Positions 19,244 to 27,628 of a stretch of 45,283 bases of DNA are shown piece after piece (position 1 is the first letter of the stretch; every line of letters begins with the position of its first letter). Under the pieces are notes generated by a model that saw nothing but the letters and a program-made list of their open reading frames with translations, was not told where the DNA came from and did not search any database. Source of the stretch: CADEDV01 sp036374495 (lineage in GTDB: Bacteria; Bacteroidota; Bacteroidia; Chitinophagales; Chitinophagaceae); assembly GCA_965652975.1 (NCBI GenBank), contig CBFGYO010000009.1, positions 1-45,283 on the forward strand, read 5' to 3'. A program made the translations under genes and the position numbers.

Positions 19244-20464
19244 ATGGATAAAAGTTTTCCACTTTCCGGATGGGGTTCGGTAGCAGTACATGGCGGTCAC
19301 GAACAGGATCCAAGATATGCGCACCAGGTACCCATTTATGCCAGCAGTACTTTCGTGTATGATGAAGCCCGCCAGGGCATGCGCCGCTTTAGCGGGCAGG
19401 AAGAAGGATATATTTATTCGCGCTGGGGAAATCCCACATTCACCGAAGCGGAACAAAAGATTGCAGCATTGGAATCATTTGGCATTATTAAGAATGGCCA
19501 GCCACTCCAACTAAAAGGAATACTGCACGCGTCGGGTATGGCTGCCATCACTACCCTTATGCTCGTTACGTTAAAACCTGGTGATAAAATCCTTACTCAT
19601 TATTCATTGTACGGCGGTACAGAAGAGTTGATGAGCAAAGTATTGCCTCCATTGGGTATACAGGCCATCATTGCCGACCTGCGCGATCCTGGTAAAGCAG
19701 AAGAACTACTTAAAAAAGATAAAGCCATCAAGTTGCTTTATATCGAAACGCCTGCCAACCCCACTATACAGTGCGTGGATATTAAAGTGCTGTCAGCACT
19801 TGCGAAACAATATGGCATTCAGACCGCATGCGATAATACTTTCGCGACACCATTCCTGCAACAACCCTTCCGGTACGATGTCGACTATGTCGTTCATTCT
19901 ACCACCAAATTCCTGAATGGTCATGGCACATCGATTGGCGGCATTATGGTGGGTCGTGATATCGAATTCATGAAAACAAAAGTTTACACACTGGCCAAAA
20001 CGCTGGGAGGCAATGCAAATCCATTCGACGCCTTTTTACTGATCAATGGAATGAAGACTCTTGAAGTGAGAATGGAACGCCATTGTCAAAACGCAATGGA
20101 GGTCGCAAAATTCCTCGAAACACACACAGCCGTAGCGAAAGTAAACTATACCGGTCTTGCCAACCATCCCGATCATGCTACTGCTGCCAGGCAAATGAAA
20201 CACCCGGGTGCCATGCTAAGCTTTGAACTAAAGGGAGGGTTGCAGGGTGGTATCGACTTTATGGACAAACTAAAAATGTGCACACGCACGGTGTCGCTTG
20301 GTACCTGCGATACTTTATTATCGCATCCTGCATCCATGACGCACTACAGTGTGCCTAAAGAAGAAAAAGAGAAATATGGTATCAGCGATGGACTGATACG
20401 TATGAATGTGGGTATAGAAAGTGTACAGGATATTCTCAATGATCTGCAACAGGCATTAAAGTAA
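19244..20464 (+). CDS. Cys/Met metabolism PLP-dependent enzyme (methionine gamma-lyase / cystathionine gamma-synthase type)
   Basis: PLP enzyme of the trans-sulfuration family, 406 residues from ATG 19244; TTG two codons earlier is less likely. Visible motifs: the tyrosine/arginine region YSRWGNPT, the phosphate-binding LHASGMAA, IETPANPT, the cofactor aspartate in ACDNTFATP, and the PLP lysine (Lys222 from this start) in HSTTKFLNGHG. The C-terminal SVGIE-type motif is NVGIES. Methionine gamma-lyase, cystathionine beta/gamma-lyase and cystathionine or O-acetylhomoserine synthases share all of these, so the exact reaction is open. A GNAT gene follows 6 bases later and is probably cotranscribed. 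Confidence 0.93.
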   Translation: MDKSFPLSGWGSVAVHGGHEQDPRYAHQVPIYASSTFVYDEARQGMRRFSGQEEGYIYSRWGNPTFTEAEQKIAALESFGIIKNGQPLQLKGILHASGMAAITTLMLVTLKPGDKILTHYSLYGGTEELMSKVLPPLGIQAIIADLRDPGKAEELLKKDKAIKLLYIETPANPTIQCVDIKVLSALAKQYGIQTACDNTFATPFLQQPFRYDVDYVVHSTTKFLNGHGTSIGGIMVGRDIEFMKTKVYTLAKTLGGNANPFDAFLLINGMKTLEVRMERHCQNAMEVAKFLETHTAVAKVNYTGLANHPDHATAARQMKHPGAMLSFELKGGLQGGIDFMDKLKMCTRTVSLGTCDTLLSHPASMTHYSVPKEEKEKYGISDGLIRMNVGIESVQDILNDLQQALK

Positions 20465-20470
20465 GTATAT

Positions 20471-20941
20471 ATGGAAATAAATGTAAGAAGAGCCGTTAAG
20501 GACGATGCTGCAGCGATGATGAAGCTTATAAAAGAGCTTGCAGTATATGAGCGGGCTCCCGACGAAGTAACCGTTACGATGGAACATTTCGTAGAAAGTG
20601 GTTTTGGAAAAAATCCTGTATGGTGGGCCTTTGTTGCCGAAGAAAGTGTAACGGGAGAAAATAAGAAAACAATCCTGGGGTTTGCCTTGTATTACATCCG
20701 CTATTCCACCTGGAAAGGACAACGTATGTACCTGGAAGATATCATTGTTACGGAAGAAGCCCGAGGCAAAGGTATTGGCAGACTACTTATGGACCGATTG
20801 ATCGAAGAAGCAAAAGAAAAAAAATTCAGTGGGATGATGTGGCAGGTGCTGGAATGGAACGAGCCTGCGATAAATTTCTACAGGAAATACGAAGCTAATT
20901 TGGATGGTGAATGGATCAATTGTTCACTGAATTTTAATTAA
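20471..20941 (+). CDS. GNAT-family N-acetyltransferase
   Basis: 156 residues, full-length GNAT fold. The acetyl-CoA site motif A is RGKGIGRLL near residue 98, preceded by the typical LEDIIVTEEA strand. The start MEINVRRAVKDDA and the LAVYERAPDEV segment resemble the diamine/polyamine (SSAT-like) acetyltransferase branch, and the closing NEPAINFYRKYEA is the usual family end. The acceptor is not determinable. It sits 6 bases after the PLP enzyme gene on the same strand, so the two probably share an mRNA. Confidence 0.9.
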   Translation: MEINVRRAVKDDAAAMMKLIKELAVYERAPDEVTVTMEHFVESGFGKNPVWWAFVAEESVTGENKKTILGFALYYIRYSTWKGQRMYLEDIIVTEEARGKGIGRLLMDRLIEEAKEKKFSGMMWQVLEWNEPAINFYRKYEANLDGEWINCSLNFN

Positions 20942-20994
20942 ACTGATATTACAGTATCTTCTGAATTAGAACTCGTCGCCCGTTATAAGATGTT

Positions 20995-21017
20995 GTGCGT
21001 AGCTTCCAGCTATGCAC
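20995..21017. repeat. REP-type hairpin on the 3' side of the RAYT gene
   Basis: GTGCGTAGCT (20995-21004) pairs with AGCTATGCAC (21008-21017) around a TCC loop; nine pairs are exact and one is a G·T wobble. It contains a GTAG tetranucleotide of the kind recognised by REP-associated transposases. It lies 4 bases beyond the end of the transposase gene. Confidence 0.6.
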
Positions 21018-21020
21018 GCC

Positions 21021-21575
21021 CTAAATAAATTCCACCTCCAACAACCCACATTTCTTTCCATACACATAATCCCTTGCACTACTATACAAATAATGTTCAG
21101 GTAGATCAACGATGCCCGCCACAACAGGATTATTATGGATATAATTCATCTTTTGTGCAACAAACGCACCGCTATACAACTCTACCGGATGATTTTCCTG
21201 TCGCCAAAATTGAAACTCCTTGTTCCGGCAGTTCTTTTCACCATGTTCACGAAATATACTTTCCATCCAATTCCGCCTGCTCTCCTTTTTATTCGTAGTA
21301 ATAGCAGACAACAGCTTCTTTGATGTATAAGACTTAAAATCTCCCAAAACTGCGCTTAAATTATTTTTCCTGGAAGAAGCGATTAAATGTAAATGATTAC
21401 TCATAATACAACAGCTATTCAACGACAGGTCTTTTTCTCTTTGGCAATACTTTATGCTATCAACTACAATGTCTCTATACATTTGCCGGGTAAAGACATC
21501 GACCCAGTCAACAACTGCAAATGTGATAAAATGTGTCGCCGATTGATTCCTGATTTTGCAGCCTTCTTGTAACAT
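21021..21575 (-). mobile_element. REP-associated tyrosine transposase (Y1/RAYT) gene
   Basis: 184 residues of the Y1 HUH-nuclease family (TnpA-REP-like), which nick single-stranded DNA at REP hairpins through a catalytic tyrosine. The HUH motif is SNHLHLI (His61, His63). The candidate catalytic tyrosine is Tyr145 in MNYIHNNPV, a signature typical of RAYTs. Unlike IS200/IS605, these genes are usually single-copy and domesticated, and spread REP sequences rather than themselves. Length is normal and the frame is intact. It is flanked by REP-like hairpins at 20995-21017 and 21684-21706. Convergent with the GNAT gene. Confidence 0.9.
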
Positions 21576-21683
21576 GGAAGTAGTTTCTTCAAAACAAGAA
21601 ATATGGTGATTTAAGAAAGGGGATTTTCACCAATTAATTTGGGTTTTTTCGGGATAGAAACTGTTTCCTATGCGAAACGGCTG

Positions 21684-21706
21684 ATCCGTAGTCGCAGACT
21701 ACGGAT
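21684..21706. repeat. REP-type perfect hairpin upstream of the RAYT gene
   Basis: ATCCGTAGTC (21684-21693) and GACTACGGAT (21697-21706) are perfect 10-bp complements around a GCA loop, again including GTAG. It lies about 110 bases upstream of the RAYT start. Confidence 0.65.
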
Positions 21707-21841
21707 AACATTCGGAATTTTTTTTATTTTTTTCGACTTTTTCTTAATATCAATTTTCCGTAACATAAGTACACGAATGCAATCACGCCAAGATATTCTT
21801 TGCGTCAGCTTTCTAATATTAGCGCCTTTGCGTGAAACTCA

Positions 21842-23098
21842 TCACTGCACCATAAACCTTGCACTCATACTGCCCTCGCTGTTTCGAACCTGCAAAATAT
21901 ACATGGCATTTGCCAGTGTACTGACATCGATTGACCTTATTGTGACGCCTTCATTTACCTTGAGATTCTGCTTTATCACAGCAGCACCAGAAAGATCAAA
22001 CACAGTGAGTTCGTAAGACCCTGCTTCTGGGGATTGCAATTGGACATTGATACTTCCACGAGTGATATTCGGGAAAATGCCAAGTGCATAACCGGTCATT
22101 CGGCCAGTAGTAGTTGTATTGCCTCTGTTGGTTGTAGCAGGTCGGCTGGTGCGTACAGTGGAGCAATCCGAATTGACGATGCTTTGAATCTGTGGATCGG
22201 TATCTATAAAGAAATTCATTCTCGAAACCTGTGCATCCGTGAGAAAATACATACAGCGGTCATCGGTATAGTCCATATAGTTCATCCACATTTCATGTGG
22301 TGTACCGGTGCATGTGCTAAGGTGTCCCGCACCAGGGCATCCGAAATTGGCTGTATTGTGCAGGGGTGTATCATCGACAAAATCATTTCCACAATTGGCA
22401 TCGCCCCATATGTGGCGCAGGCCAAGGCAATGGCCCACTTCATGCGTCATCGTGCGACCTTCGTCATAGTCCTCTATCAGGTTGTACTGGTCGCCTTTGC
22501 CAAAAGCCTGGTAATGGCAAACCACTCCAAAGGTTTCGGGTGGCCCCCCGGGGAATTGTGCATACCCCAGCAGGTTTTGCCCAAGGTTACAAACCCAAAT
22601 GTTCAATGTATTCATCGGGCTCACCGCATCGCTCCCACCACGTTTAGTAAATTTCATTCCATCGCTTGCCGGGAACGACCTGTGCGTGGTAAATTGCCTC
22701 ACTACCTGCACAAGGCAAAATTTTATTTCGGCGTCACCTCTTACGGCGCCGTATCCTGCATCATAATTATTATAATCATCGTTTGTAGCTGTAAAATCTT
22801 CATTCAAAACATCCATTTGCGATTCTATTTGCTCATCACTAATATTTTGTTCGGCAGTATTATACAATACATGAACTACTACTGGTATAACCAGTGTTGC
22901 CGGTTTACCACCCTGGTTATCTCCTGATCTTCTCTCATAATTGGCAAAACTCTTTTCTGTTGCTTTTACTTTTTGAGCAAAGGCCGGATTGGCTGCCATT
23001 TGCTGTTTCAATACTTCATGGGAGGCACATCGTTGCTGTGCCGATGCGCATAAAAATAGTCCTGCAAGAAGGACCGTCACCAGGTAAAGCTGTTTCAT
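21842..23098 (-). CDS. Secreted M43 (pappalysin-like) zinc metalloprotease with type IX sorting domain
   Basis: 418 residues. A signal peptide (about 1-20, ending ASA) is followed by a short propeptide-like region. The metzincin catalytic site is HEVGHCLGLRH with His219, Glu220, His223 and His229, and the Met-turn lies near Met275 (MNYMDY). Several Cys pairs (C239 region, C254, C263) suit an exported enzyme. After a Thr/Gly-rich linker (about 315-335) comes a type A C-terminal sorting domain (GIFPNITRGSINVQ at the start, YILQV near the end), which marks it as type IX cargo and likely glycan-anchored or released outside. Monocistronic. Confidence 0.94.
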   Translation of the reverse strand: MKQLYLVTVLLAGLFLCASAQQRCASHEVLKQQMAANPAFAQKVKATEKSFANYERRSGDNQGGKPATLVIPVVVHVLYNTAEQNISDEQIESQMDVLNEDFTATNDDYNNYDAGYGAVRGDAEIKFCLVQVVRQFTTHRSFPASDGMKFTKRGGSDAVSPMNTLNIWVCNLGQNLLGYAQFPGGPPETFGVVCHYQAFGKGDQYNLIEDYDEGRTMTHEVGHCLGLRHIWGDANCGNDFVDDTPLHNTANFGCPGAGHLSTCTGTPHEMWMNYMDYTDDRCMYFLTDAQVSRMNFFIDTDPQIQSIVNSDCSTVRTSRPATTNRGNTTTTGRMTGYALGIFPNITRGSINVQLQSPEAGSYELTVFDLSGAAVIKQNLKVNEGVTIRSIDVSTLANAMYILQVRNSEGSMSARFMVQ

Positions 23099-23172
23099 AG
23101 TTCTGAAGTTTTAGTGTAACTAAATTTACTTTATTCTTCAGGCGAATACTTCACTTGTGGAAAGAAAGCTGC

Positions 23173-23255
23173 GAGCCTCGAGCTGAGGGTAAAATCTCCA
23201 ATTAGTTAATACCACAATATTGCTAAACAAGGACTTAAAGCCCGTAGCTCGAGGC
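23173..23255. repeat. Inverted GAGCCTCGAGCT repeat
   Basis: GAGCCTCGAGCT at 23173-23184 and its partial complement AGCTCGAGGC at 23246-23255 face each other across 61 bases. The same 12-mer recurs at 31123-31134 in another non-coding region. Purpose unknown; it is between the M43 protease start and the fabD stop. Confidence 0.5.
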
Positions 23256-23274
23256 CTCCGCTACAGGAATGTTA

Positions 23275-24165
23275 CTAGCTGAAATTTTGCAGTTGCATTT
23301 CCTTATTAATCTTCATAATCAATCCGGACAGCACTTTTCCTGGTCCTACTTCCGTAAACCGGGATGCACCGTCGGATATCATTGATTGCACGCTCTGGGT
23401 CCAGCGCACAGCACCGGTAAGCTGATCAATAAGATTTTGTTTTATTTCTTCTTTATCCATGATGCCTTTGGCTACCACGTTTTGGTACACGGCACAGGTG
23501 GGAGCATGGAACTTGGTTGATTCAATCGCTGCCTGCAGTTCTTCTTTTGCAGGCTCCATTAACGGTGAATGAAAAGCACCGCCGACTGGTAATACGAGGG
23601 CACGTTTGGCACCTGATGCCTTCATGCGTTCGCAGGCTATTTCGATGCCTTTGATAGTACCACTGATAACAAGCTGGCCCGGGCAATTGTAATTGGCGGG
23701 TACAACTATTTCACCGGTTTCGTGTTGCACCTGGCGGCAAATATCTTCTACTTTTTCGTCGGCAAGGCCAAGAATGGCCGCCATGGTAGAAGGGTTTTCA
23801 ATACAAGCTTTTTGCATGGCTGCGGCACGCACCGCTACCAGTTTTAAAGCATCATCAAAACTTAGCGTGCCATTGGCTACCAGTGCCGAAAATTCGCCCA
23901 GCGAATGTCCGGCCACCATATCCGGCGAAGCGTTTTCTATACTCCTGTATGCTATTATGGAATGTAAAAAAACGGCGGGTTGTGTAACATTTGTCTGTCG
24001 GAGATCATCTTCCGAACCGGTAAACATTATATCTGAAATACGAAAGCCCAGCACCTCGTTGGCCTGCTCAAATAATTTTTTAGCAAAAGCGCTATTGTCA
24101 TAGTGCTCCCTGCCCATTCCCGGGAACTGTGCACCTTGCCCGGGAAAAACGTATGCATGCTTCAT
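23275..24165 (-). CDS. fabD: Malonyl-CoA:ACP transacylase
   Basis: Loads malonyl groups onto acyl carrier protein for fatty acid synthesis. 296 residues, usual length. N-terminal VFPGQGAQFPGMG, nucleophile Ser88 in GHSLGEFSALV, substrate-carboxylate arginine Arg113 in VRAAAMQ, and catalytic His199 in GGAFHSPLM are all present. It stands alone here rather than in a fab operon, about 90 bases downstream of folE on the same strand, so readthrough from the pterin genes is possible. Confidence 0.96.
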   Translation of the reverse strand: MKHAYVFPGQGAQFPGMGREHYDNSAFAKKLFEQANEVLGFRISDIMFTGSEDDLRQTNVTQPAVFLHSIIAYRSIENASPDMVAGHSLGEFSALVANGTLSFDDALKLVAVRAAAMQKACIENPSTMAAILGLADEKVEDICRQVQHETGEIVVPANYNCPGQLVISGTIKGIEIACERMKASGAKRALVLPVGGAFHSPLMEPAKEELQAAIESTKFHAPTCAVYQNVVAKGIMDKEEIKQNLIDQLTGAVRWTQSVQSMISDGASRFTEVGPGKVLSGLIMKINKEMQLQNFS

Positions 24166-24254
24166 AGTAGCTGGTGGTTAATCAAAACAAAAATGCCGCA
24201 AAGCTTTTAATTAGAAAAATCTTTATGGCTTAAAAAGAGGGATTGCACTGATAA

Positions 24255-24851
24255 TCAGCTAAGACGGGCTGTTATTAATTTCAAAAACTCACTGCGTGTC
24301 GAGTTTTTGTGAAATTCACCATCAAAAGCAGAAGTGGTAGTTACACTATTCTGTTTTTGTACACCCCGCATCATCATACACAAATGCTGAGCTTCGATAA
24401 CTACTGCTACACCCAGCGGGTTGAGGGATTCCTTAATGGCGTTCATAATTTCAATGGTTAATCGCTCCTGCACCTGCAAGCGGCGGGAATATACATCTAC
24501 TACCCTCGCCAGTTTACTAAGTCCCGTAATCCAGCCGTTGGGTATATAAGCGATGTGAGCTTTTCCGAAAAAGGGGAGCATATGATGTTCGCACATACTG
24601 TACAATTCGATATCCTTTACCACGATCATCTCGCTTACTGGTTCATGAAACTTTGCGGAATCGAGTATGGTTCTCGCGTCAGACTGGTAGCCTTGCGTCA
24701 TGTATTGCATTGCCTTGGCTACACGCTCCGGAGTTTTTTCCAGGCCTTCGCGATCGGGATTTTCGCCTAGCAGGCGAATTGCATCACGGTAACTTTTAAT
24801 CAACCCGGATGTAACCTGTTCATCATAATGCTCTGTCTTTTTATATGCCAT
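24255..24851 (-). CDS. folE: GTP cyclohydrolase I
   Basis: Converts GTP to dihydroneopterin triphosphate, the entry to folate and, with a PTPS enzyme, to other pterins. 198 residues, typical type I length. The zinc/active-site segment CEHHMLPFFGKAHIAYIP and the KLARVVDVYSRRLQVQERLT motif are intact, and the distal zinc Cys appears in QHLCMMMRGV. The two PTPS-family genes lie directly upstream on the same strand (62 bases to the first), so the three may form one unit. Confidence 0.97.
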   Translation of the reverse strand: MAYKKTEHYDEQVTSGLIKSYRDAIRLLGENPDREGLEKTPERVAKAMQYMTQGYQSDARTILDSAKFHEPVSEMIVVKDIELYSMCEHHMLPFFGKAHIAYIPNGWITGLSKLARVVDVYSRRLQVQERLTIEIMNAIKESLNPLGVAVVIEAQHLCMMMRGVQKQNSVTTTSAFDGEFHKNSTRSEFLKLITARLS

Positions 24852-24913
24852 TGCTATTGATAGTTACGTCCTGCCGGACAGTTAGTATATTCTTACATCT
24901 TGTACTACATTCC

Positions 24914-25327
24914 TCAGGCCGGGTATTCCACAAAGTTTCTAGGTGTTTCATAAAGCCGGACCTGCATATCCATTTTCTTGTCGATATGCGGCCGTAGCAG
25001 ATTAAAAATGACCATCGCGATATTTTCAGCGGTCGGATTTAGCTTTTTGAATTCTTCAGTGTCAAGGTTCAGGTTTTTGTGATCAAAGCGCGAATGGATC
25101 TCACGGCGAATAAGATCGCTAAGTGTTTTCATATCCATTACATATCCCGTCTTTTTATCTGGCTTACCCACTACTTTCACTTCCAGTTCATAATTGTGAC
25201 CGTGATAATGGGGCATTGCGCATTTCCCAAACACCTCATCGTTTTTAATATCATCCCACTGGGGATTGAATAATCGATGTGCTGCGTTAAAATGCTCCTT
25301 CCTGTATACAGCGACTTTCTTACTCAT
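24914..25327 (-). CDS. 6-pyruvoyl-tetrahydropterin synthase / QueD family, copy 1
   Basis: 137 residues. Zinc ligands: His in HFNAAHRLF and the pair in HYHGHNYELEV. The catalytic cysteine lies in EVFGKCAMP, the catalytic His in FDHKNLN, and the pterin-anchoring glutamate in YETPRNFVEY. The spacing around EVFGKC..HGHNY looks closer to eukaryotic PTPS than to E. coli QueD, but both 6-carboxytetrahydropterin synthase (queuosine route) and PTPS (biopterin route) remain possible. It is 97 bases from copy 2 and 62 bases from folE on the same strand. Confidence 0.92.
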   Translation of the reverse strand: MSKKVAVYRKEHFNAAHRLFNPQWDDIKNDEVFGKCAMPHYHGHNYELEVKVVGKPDKKTGYVMDMKTLSDLIRREIHSRFDHKNLNLDTEEFKKLNPTAENIAMVIFNLLRPHIDKKMDMQVRLYETPRNFVEYPA

Positions 25328-25424
25328 ACGATCAAATTACAATAATATCCCGTCATAGCGGACGGCAGGGATGCGGATGTATCAACAGTACTGCACTAAA
25401 AAAGTTGACGTGAATAGCACTTTT

Positions 25425-25835
25425 CTATTCGCCGAAATATTCCACGTATATCCGCGGAGTTTCATAAAGTTTTATACAATGCAGTGCAATTTCCGGGGGC
25501 AGGTGGGGCCGCAACTCATTCCAGATGGCAATGGCGAGATTCTCTGTACTGCACATTTTGCCCTGCATGAAGTCAACGTCCACGTTGAGGTTGCGGTGAT
25601 CAACTCGTTCAATTACTCGATCTTTGATGATATTGCTCAGCTTTTTTACGTCAAACACGAATCCCGTTCCCGGATCGGGCTGTCCCTTTACCGTTACCAG
25701 CAACTCATAGTTATGACCATGCCAGTTTTCATTGGCACATTTGCCAAAAACTTCTTCGTTTTTTTCGTAGGTCCAGTCCGGGTTGTAGAGCTTATGGGCA
25801 GCATTAAAATGCTCTGATCTTGTTAAGTAAACCAT
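25425..25835 (-). CDS. 6-pyruvoyl-tetrahydropterin synthase / QueD family, copy 2
   Basis: 136 residues, a paralogue of the adjacent gene. The same residues are kept: zinc His in HFNAAHKLY and WHGHNYELL, Cys in EVFGKCANE, catalytic His in VDHRNLN, Glu in YETPRIYVEY. Differences lie mainly in the substrate-side loops (NENW for MPHY before HGHNY; an extra MQGKMCSTEN segment instead of KKLNPTAEN). Both copies look active, so they probably differ in substrate or product. First gene of the run towards folE. Confidence 0.92.
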   Translation of the reverse strand: MVYLTRSEHFNAAHKLYNPDWTYEKNEEVFGKCANENWHGHNYELLVTVKGQPDPGTGFVFDVKKLSNIIKDRVIERVDHRNLNVDVDFMQGKMCSTENLAIAIWNELRPHLPPEIALHCIKLYETPRIYVEYFGE

Positions 25836-25981
25836 GCTTCACTTATTGATTCCCTCACAGCATCGGGCGGAGGAAATGATGAGCCGCAAAGGTAAGTGAA
25901 AACCGTTTTGTTATAGCTGGAAAAAGAGAGCTTTGCCTACCTTGCATATTCCTTGTAATAGCAAACACACGATGGTTTATT

Positions 25982-26632
25982 ATGTTGAACACATTGGTAA
26001 TTGCGGCCACTACCGCTGAAATCACACCATTCCTCGACCTGTTGCGCAAGCCTGGCAACCCGCTGGCTAATCGCAATGATATCGACATACTGATAACAGG
26101 TGTGGGATTAACCGCAGCTACCTGGGCCATCACCCGGCAACTGCACATAAAAAAACCCGTGGAAGTAATCCAGGCTGGACTTGCAGGCAGTTTCGACCGT
26201 GGCATTCCGTTAGGTTCGGTCCTGGCGGTAAAGCAAGACCTAATTGCCGACCAGGCTGTGATGGAATCTGGTTCGTTTAAATCAATTTCCGACCTTGGAT
26301 TGATGGATGCCAATCGCTATCCATATGCAAAAGGATGGCTGATCAATAAAAGCGACCTGATCAAAAAAACGAGGCTCAAAAAAGTAAAAGCCATCTCTGT
26401 AAACGAAATCAGCACCTCGCGCCAACGAATTGCCAGCTATCGTGCAGCATTCGATCCGGCTATCGAGTCCATGGAAGGTGCAGCGTTGCATTACTGTTGC
26501 CTGATGGAAAATGTTCCCTTCATACAATTGAGAGCCGTTTCCAATTATGCTGGTGAACGCAATAAGCGTAAATGGTTCATGCAGGAATCTATTAACAACC
26601 TGAACAATGAACTGGTAAAGCTGTTGACATGA
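25982..26632 (+). CDS. mqnB: Futalosine hydrolase
   Basis: Removes hypoxanthine (or adenine) from (aminodeoxy)futalosine in the alternative menaquinone pathway. 216 residues with the nucleoside phosphorylase/MTAN fold: AATTAEITPFL at the start, QAGLAGSFDRGIPLGSV in the middle, and the SMEGAALHYCC motif with the ribose-binding glutamate. The end LRAVSNYAGERNKRKW is characteristic of MqnB rather than MTA/SAH nucleosidase. mqnD follows 29 bases later on the same strand, which strongly supports the assignment. Confidence 0.94.
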   Translation: MLNTLVIAATTAEITPFLDLLRKPGNPLANRNDIDILITGVGLTAATWAITRQLHIKKPVEVIQAGLAGSFDRGIPLGSVLAVKQDLIADQAVMESGSFKSISDLGLMDANRYPYAKGWLINKSDLIKKTRLKKVKAISVNEISTSRQRIASYRAAFDPAIESMEGAALHYCCLMENVPFIQLRAVSNYAGERNKRKWFMQESINNLNNELVKLLT

Positions 26633-26661
26633 ATGTAATTGTAGAATTAAAATTGTGAATA

Positions 26662-27498
26662 TTGAAACTTACTCTTGGATTTTCGCCCTGCCCGAATGAT
26701 ACTTTCATCTTTGATGCACTCGTCAATAACAAAATTGATACAGAAGGCCTTGTTTTTGAACCTGTATTGGAAGATGTGGAGACACTTAACCAGTGGGCGC
26801 TTGAAGGTAAACTGGACATTACAAAACTCAGTTTCCCGGCTTTCTTCCAGTCGATTGAACACTATACTCTGTTAGATGCCGGCAGTGCACTGGGTAAAGG
26901 TGTAGGACCTTTACTGGTATCTAAAGAAAAAATGGATGTATCCGCATTAAGCAGGTCCCACACAATTGCGCTTCCAGGAGCTAATACTACTGCCAACCTG
27001 GTCTTCAGTTTTGCCTATCCCTCATTGCAGCAAAAAAAGTTCATGCGCTTTTCCGAAATCGAAGATGCAGTGCTGAATGGTGAAGCTGACCTTGGCGTTA
27101 TTATTCATGAAAACCGGTTTACCTACGAGCAAAAAGGTTTGCATAAAGTGGCTGACCTCGGAGAATACTGGGAAAACACAATGAAGACACCCATTCCGCT
27201 GGGCGGTATCGCCATCAAACAGGAAATAAAACGATCAACTGCATTAAAAGTAAATGCGCTGATTGTAAAAAGCCTGCAGCATGCTTTTGCTCAATATCCA
27301 CAGGTAAGCGATTACGTAAAATCACATTCCCAGTCTATGAGCGAAGAAGTGATGCGTAAGCACATTGATCTTTATGTAAATGATTATAGCCTTTCGCTGG
27401 GCAAAGTTGGAAAAAAGGCAATACTTACGATGTATGCGACTTATGAGGAATTTAATTCGAGTAATGCGGATGTTTCGGTTGAGGAACTCTTTCTTTAA
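26662..27498 (+). CDS. mqnD: 1,4-dihydroxy-6-naphthoate synthase
   Basis: Converts cyclic dehypoxanthinyl futalosine to 1,4-dihydroxy-6-naphthoate in the futalosine route to menaquinone. 278 residues with the periplasmic-binding-protein-like fold and the family start LGFSPCPNDTFIFDAL; LDITKLSFPAF and GEADLGVIIHENRF are further family signatures. The start is TTG: an in-frame TGA lies two codons upstream, and any later start would cut the conserved lead. Together with mqnB it implies menaquinone by this route. Its stop abuts repeat E. Confidence 0.95.
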   Translation: MKLTLGFSPCPNDTFIFDALVNNKIDTEGLVFEPVLEDVETLNQWALEGKLDITKLSFPAFFQSIEHYTLLDAGSALGKGVGPLLVSKEKMDVSALSRSHTIALPGANTTANLVFSFAYPSLQQKKFMRFSEIEDAVLNGEADLGVIIHENRFTYEQKGLHKVADLGEYWENTMKTPIPLGGIAIKQEIKRSTALKVNALIVKSLQHAFAQYPQVSDYVKSHSQSMSEEVMRKHIDLYVNDYSLSLGKVGKKAILTMYATYEEFNSSNADVSVEELFL

Positions 27499-27628
27499 AG
27501 ATAAAAGTTAAAAGATAAAAGTTTCCCTAATTGAGGATCACCTCACAGTCTTGTACTAACGCAAGTTGAGGAGTGCTTTGAGTCTTCAACTTGCAAAACT
27601 TTTATCTTTTAACTTTTATCTTTTATCT
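27497..27628. repeat. AAAGATAAAAGTT inverted repeat, copy E (long, branched variant)
   Basis: Outer arms 27497-27524 and 27597-27628 pair perfectly over 28 bp. In place of the usual short core it holds two further hairpins: TGAGG (27532-27536) with CCTCA (27541-27545), and GCAAGTTGA (27561-27569) with TCAACTTGC (27586-27594). The predicted shape is a three-way junction. It lies between the mqnD stop and the photolyase gene, and encodes the last three photolyase residues and stop. Confidence 0.85.

Noticed and set aside
21795..21840. CTTTGCGT repeats (also near 33650) as promoters
   Set aside because: They lack TAnnTTTG boxes at proper spacing and the one at 21.8 kb lies at the 3' end of a minus-strand gene; TTTGCG is common in such gaps.
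22034..22927. Plus-strand frame of 297 residues opposite the M43 protease
   Set aside because: The minus-strand product has signal peptide, zinc site and sorting domain; the opposite frame has no recognisable content and looks like a by-product of codon use.
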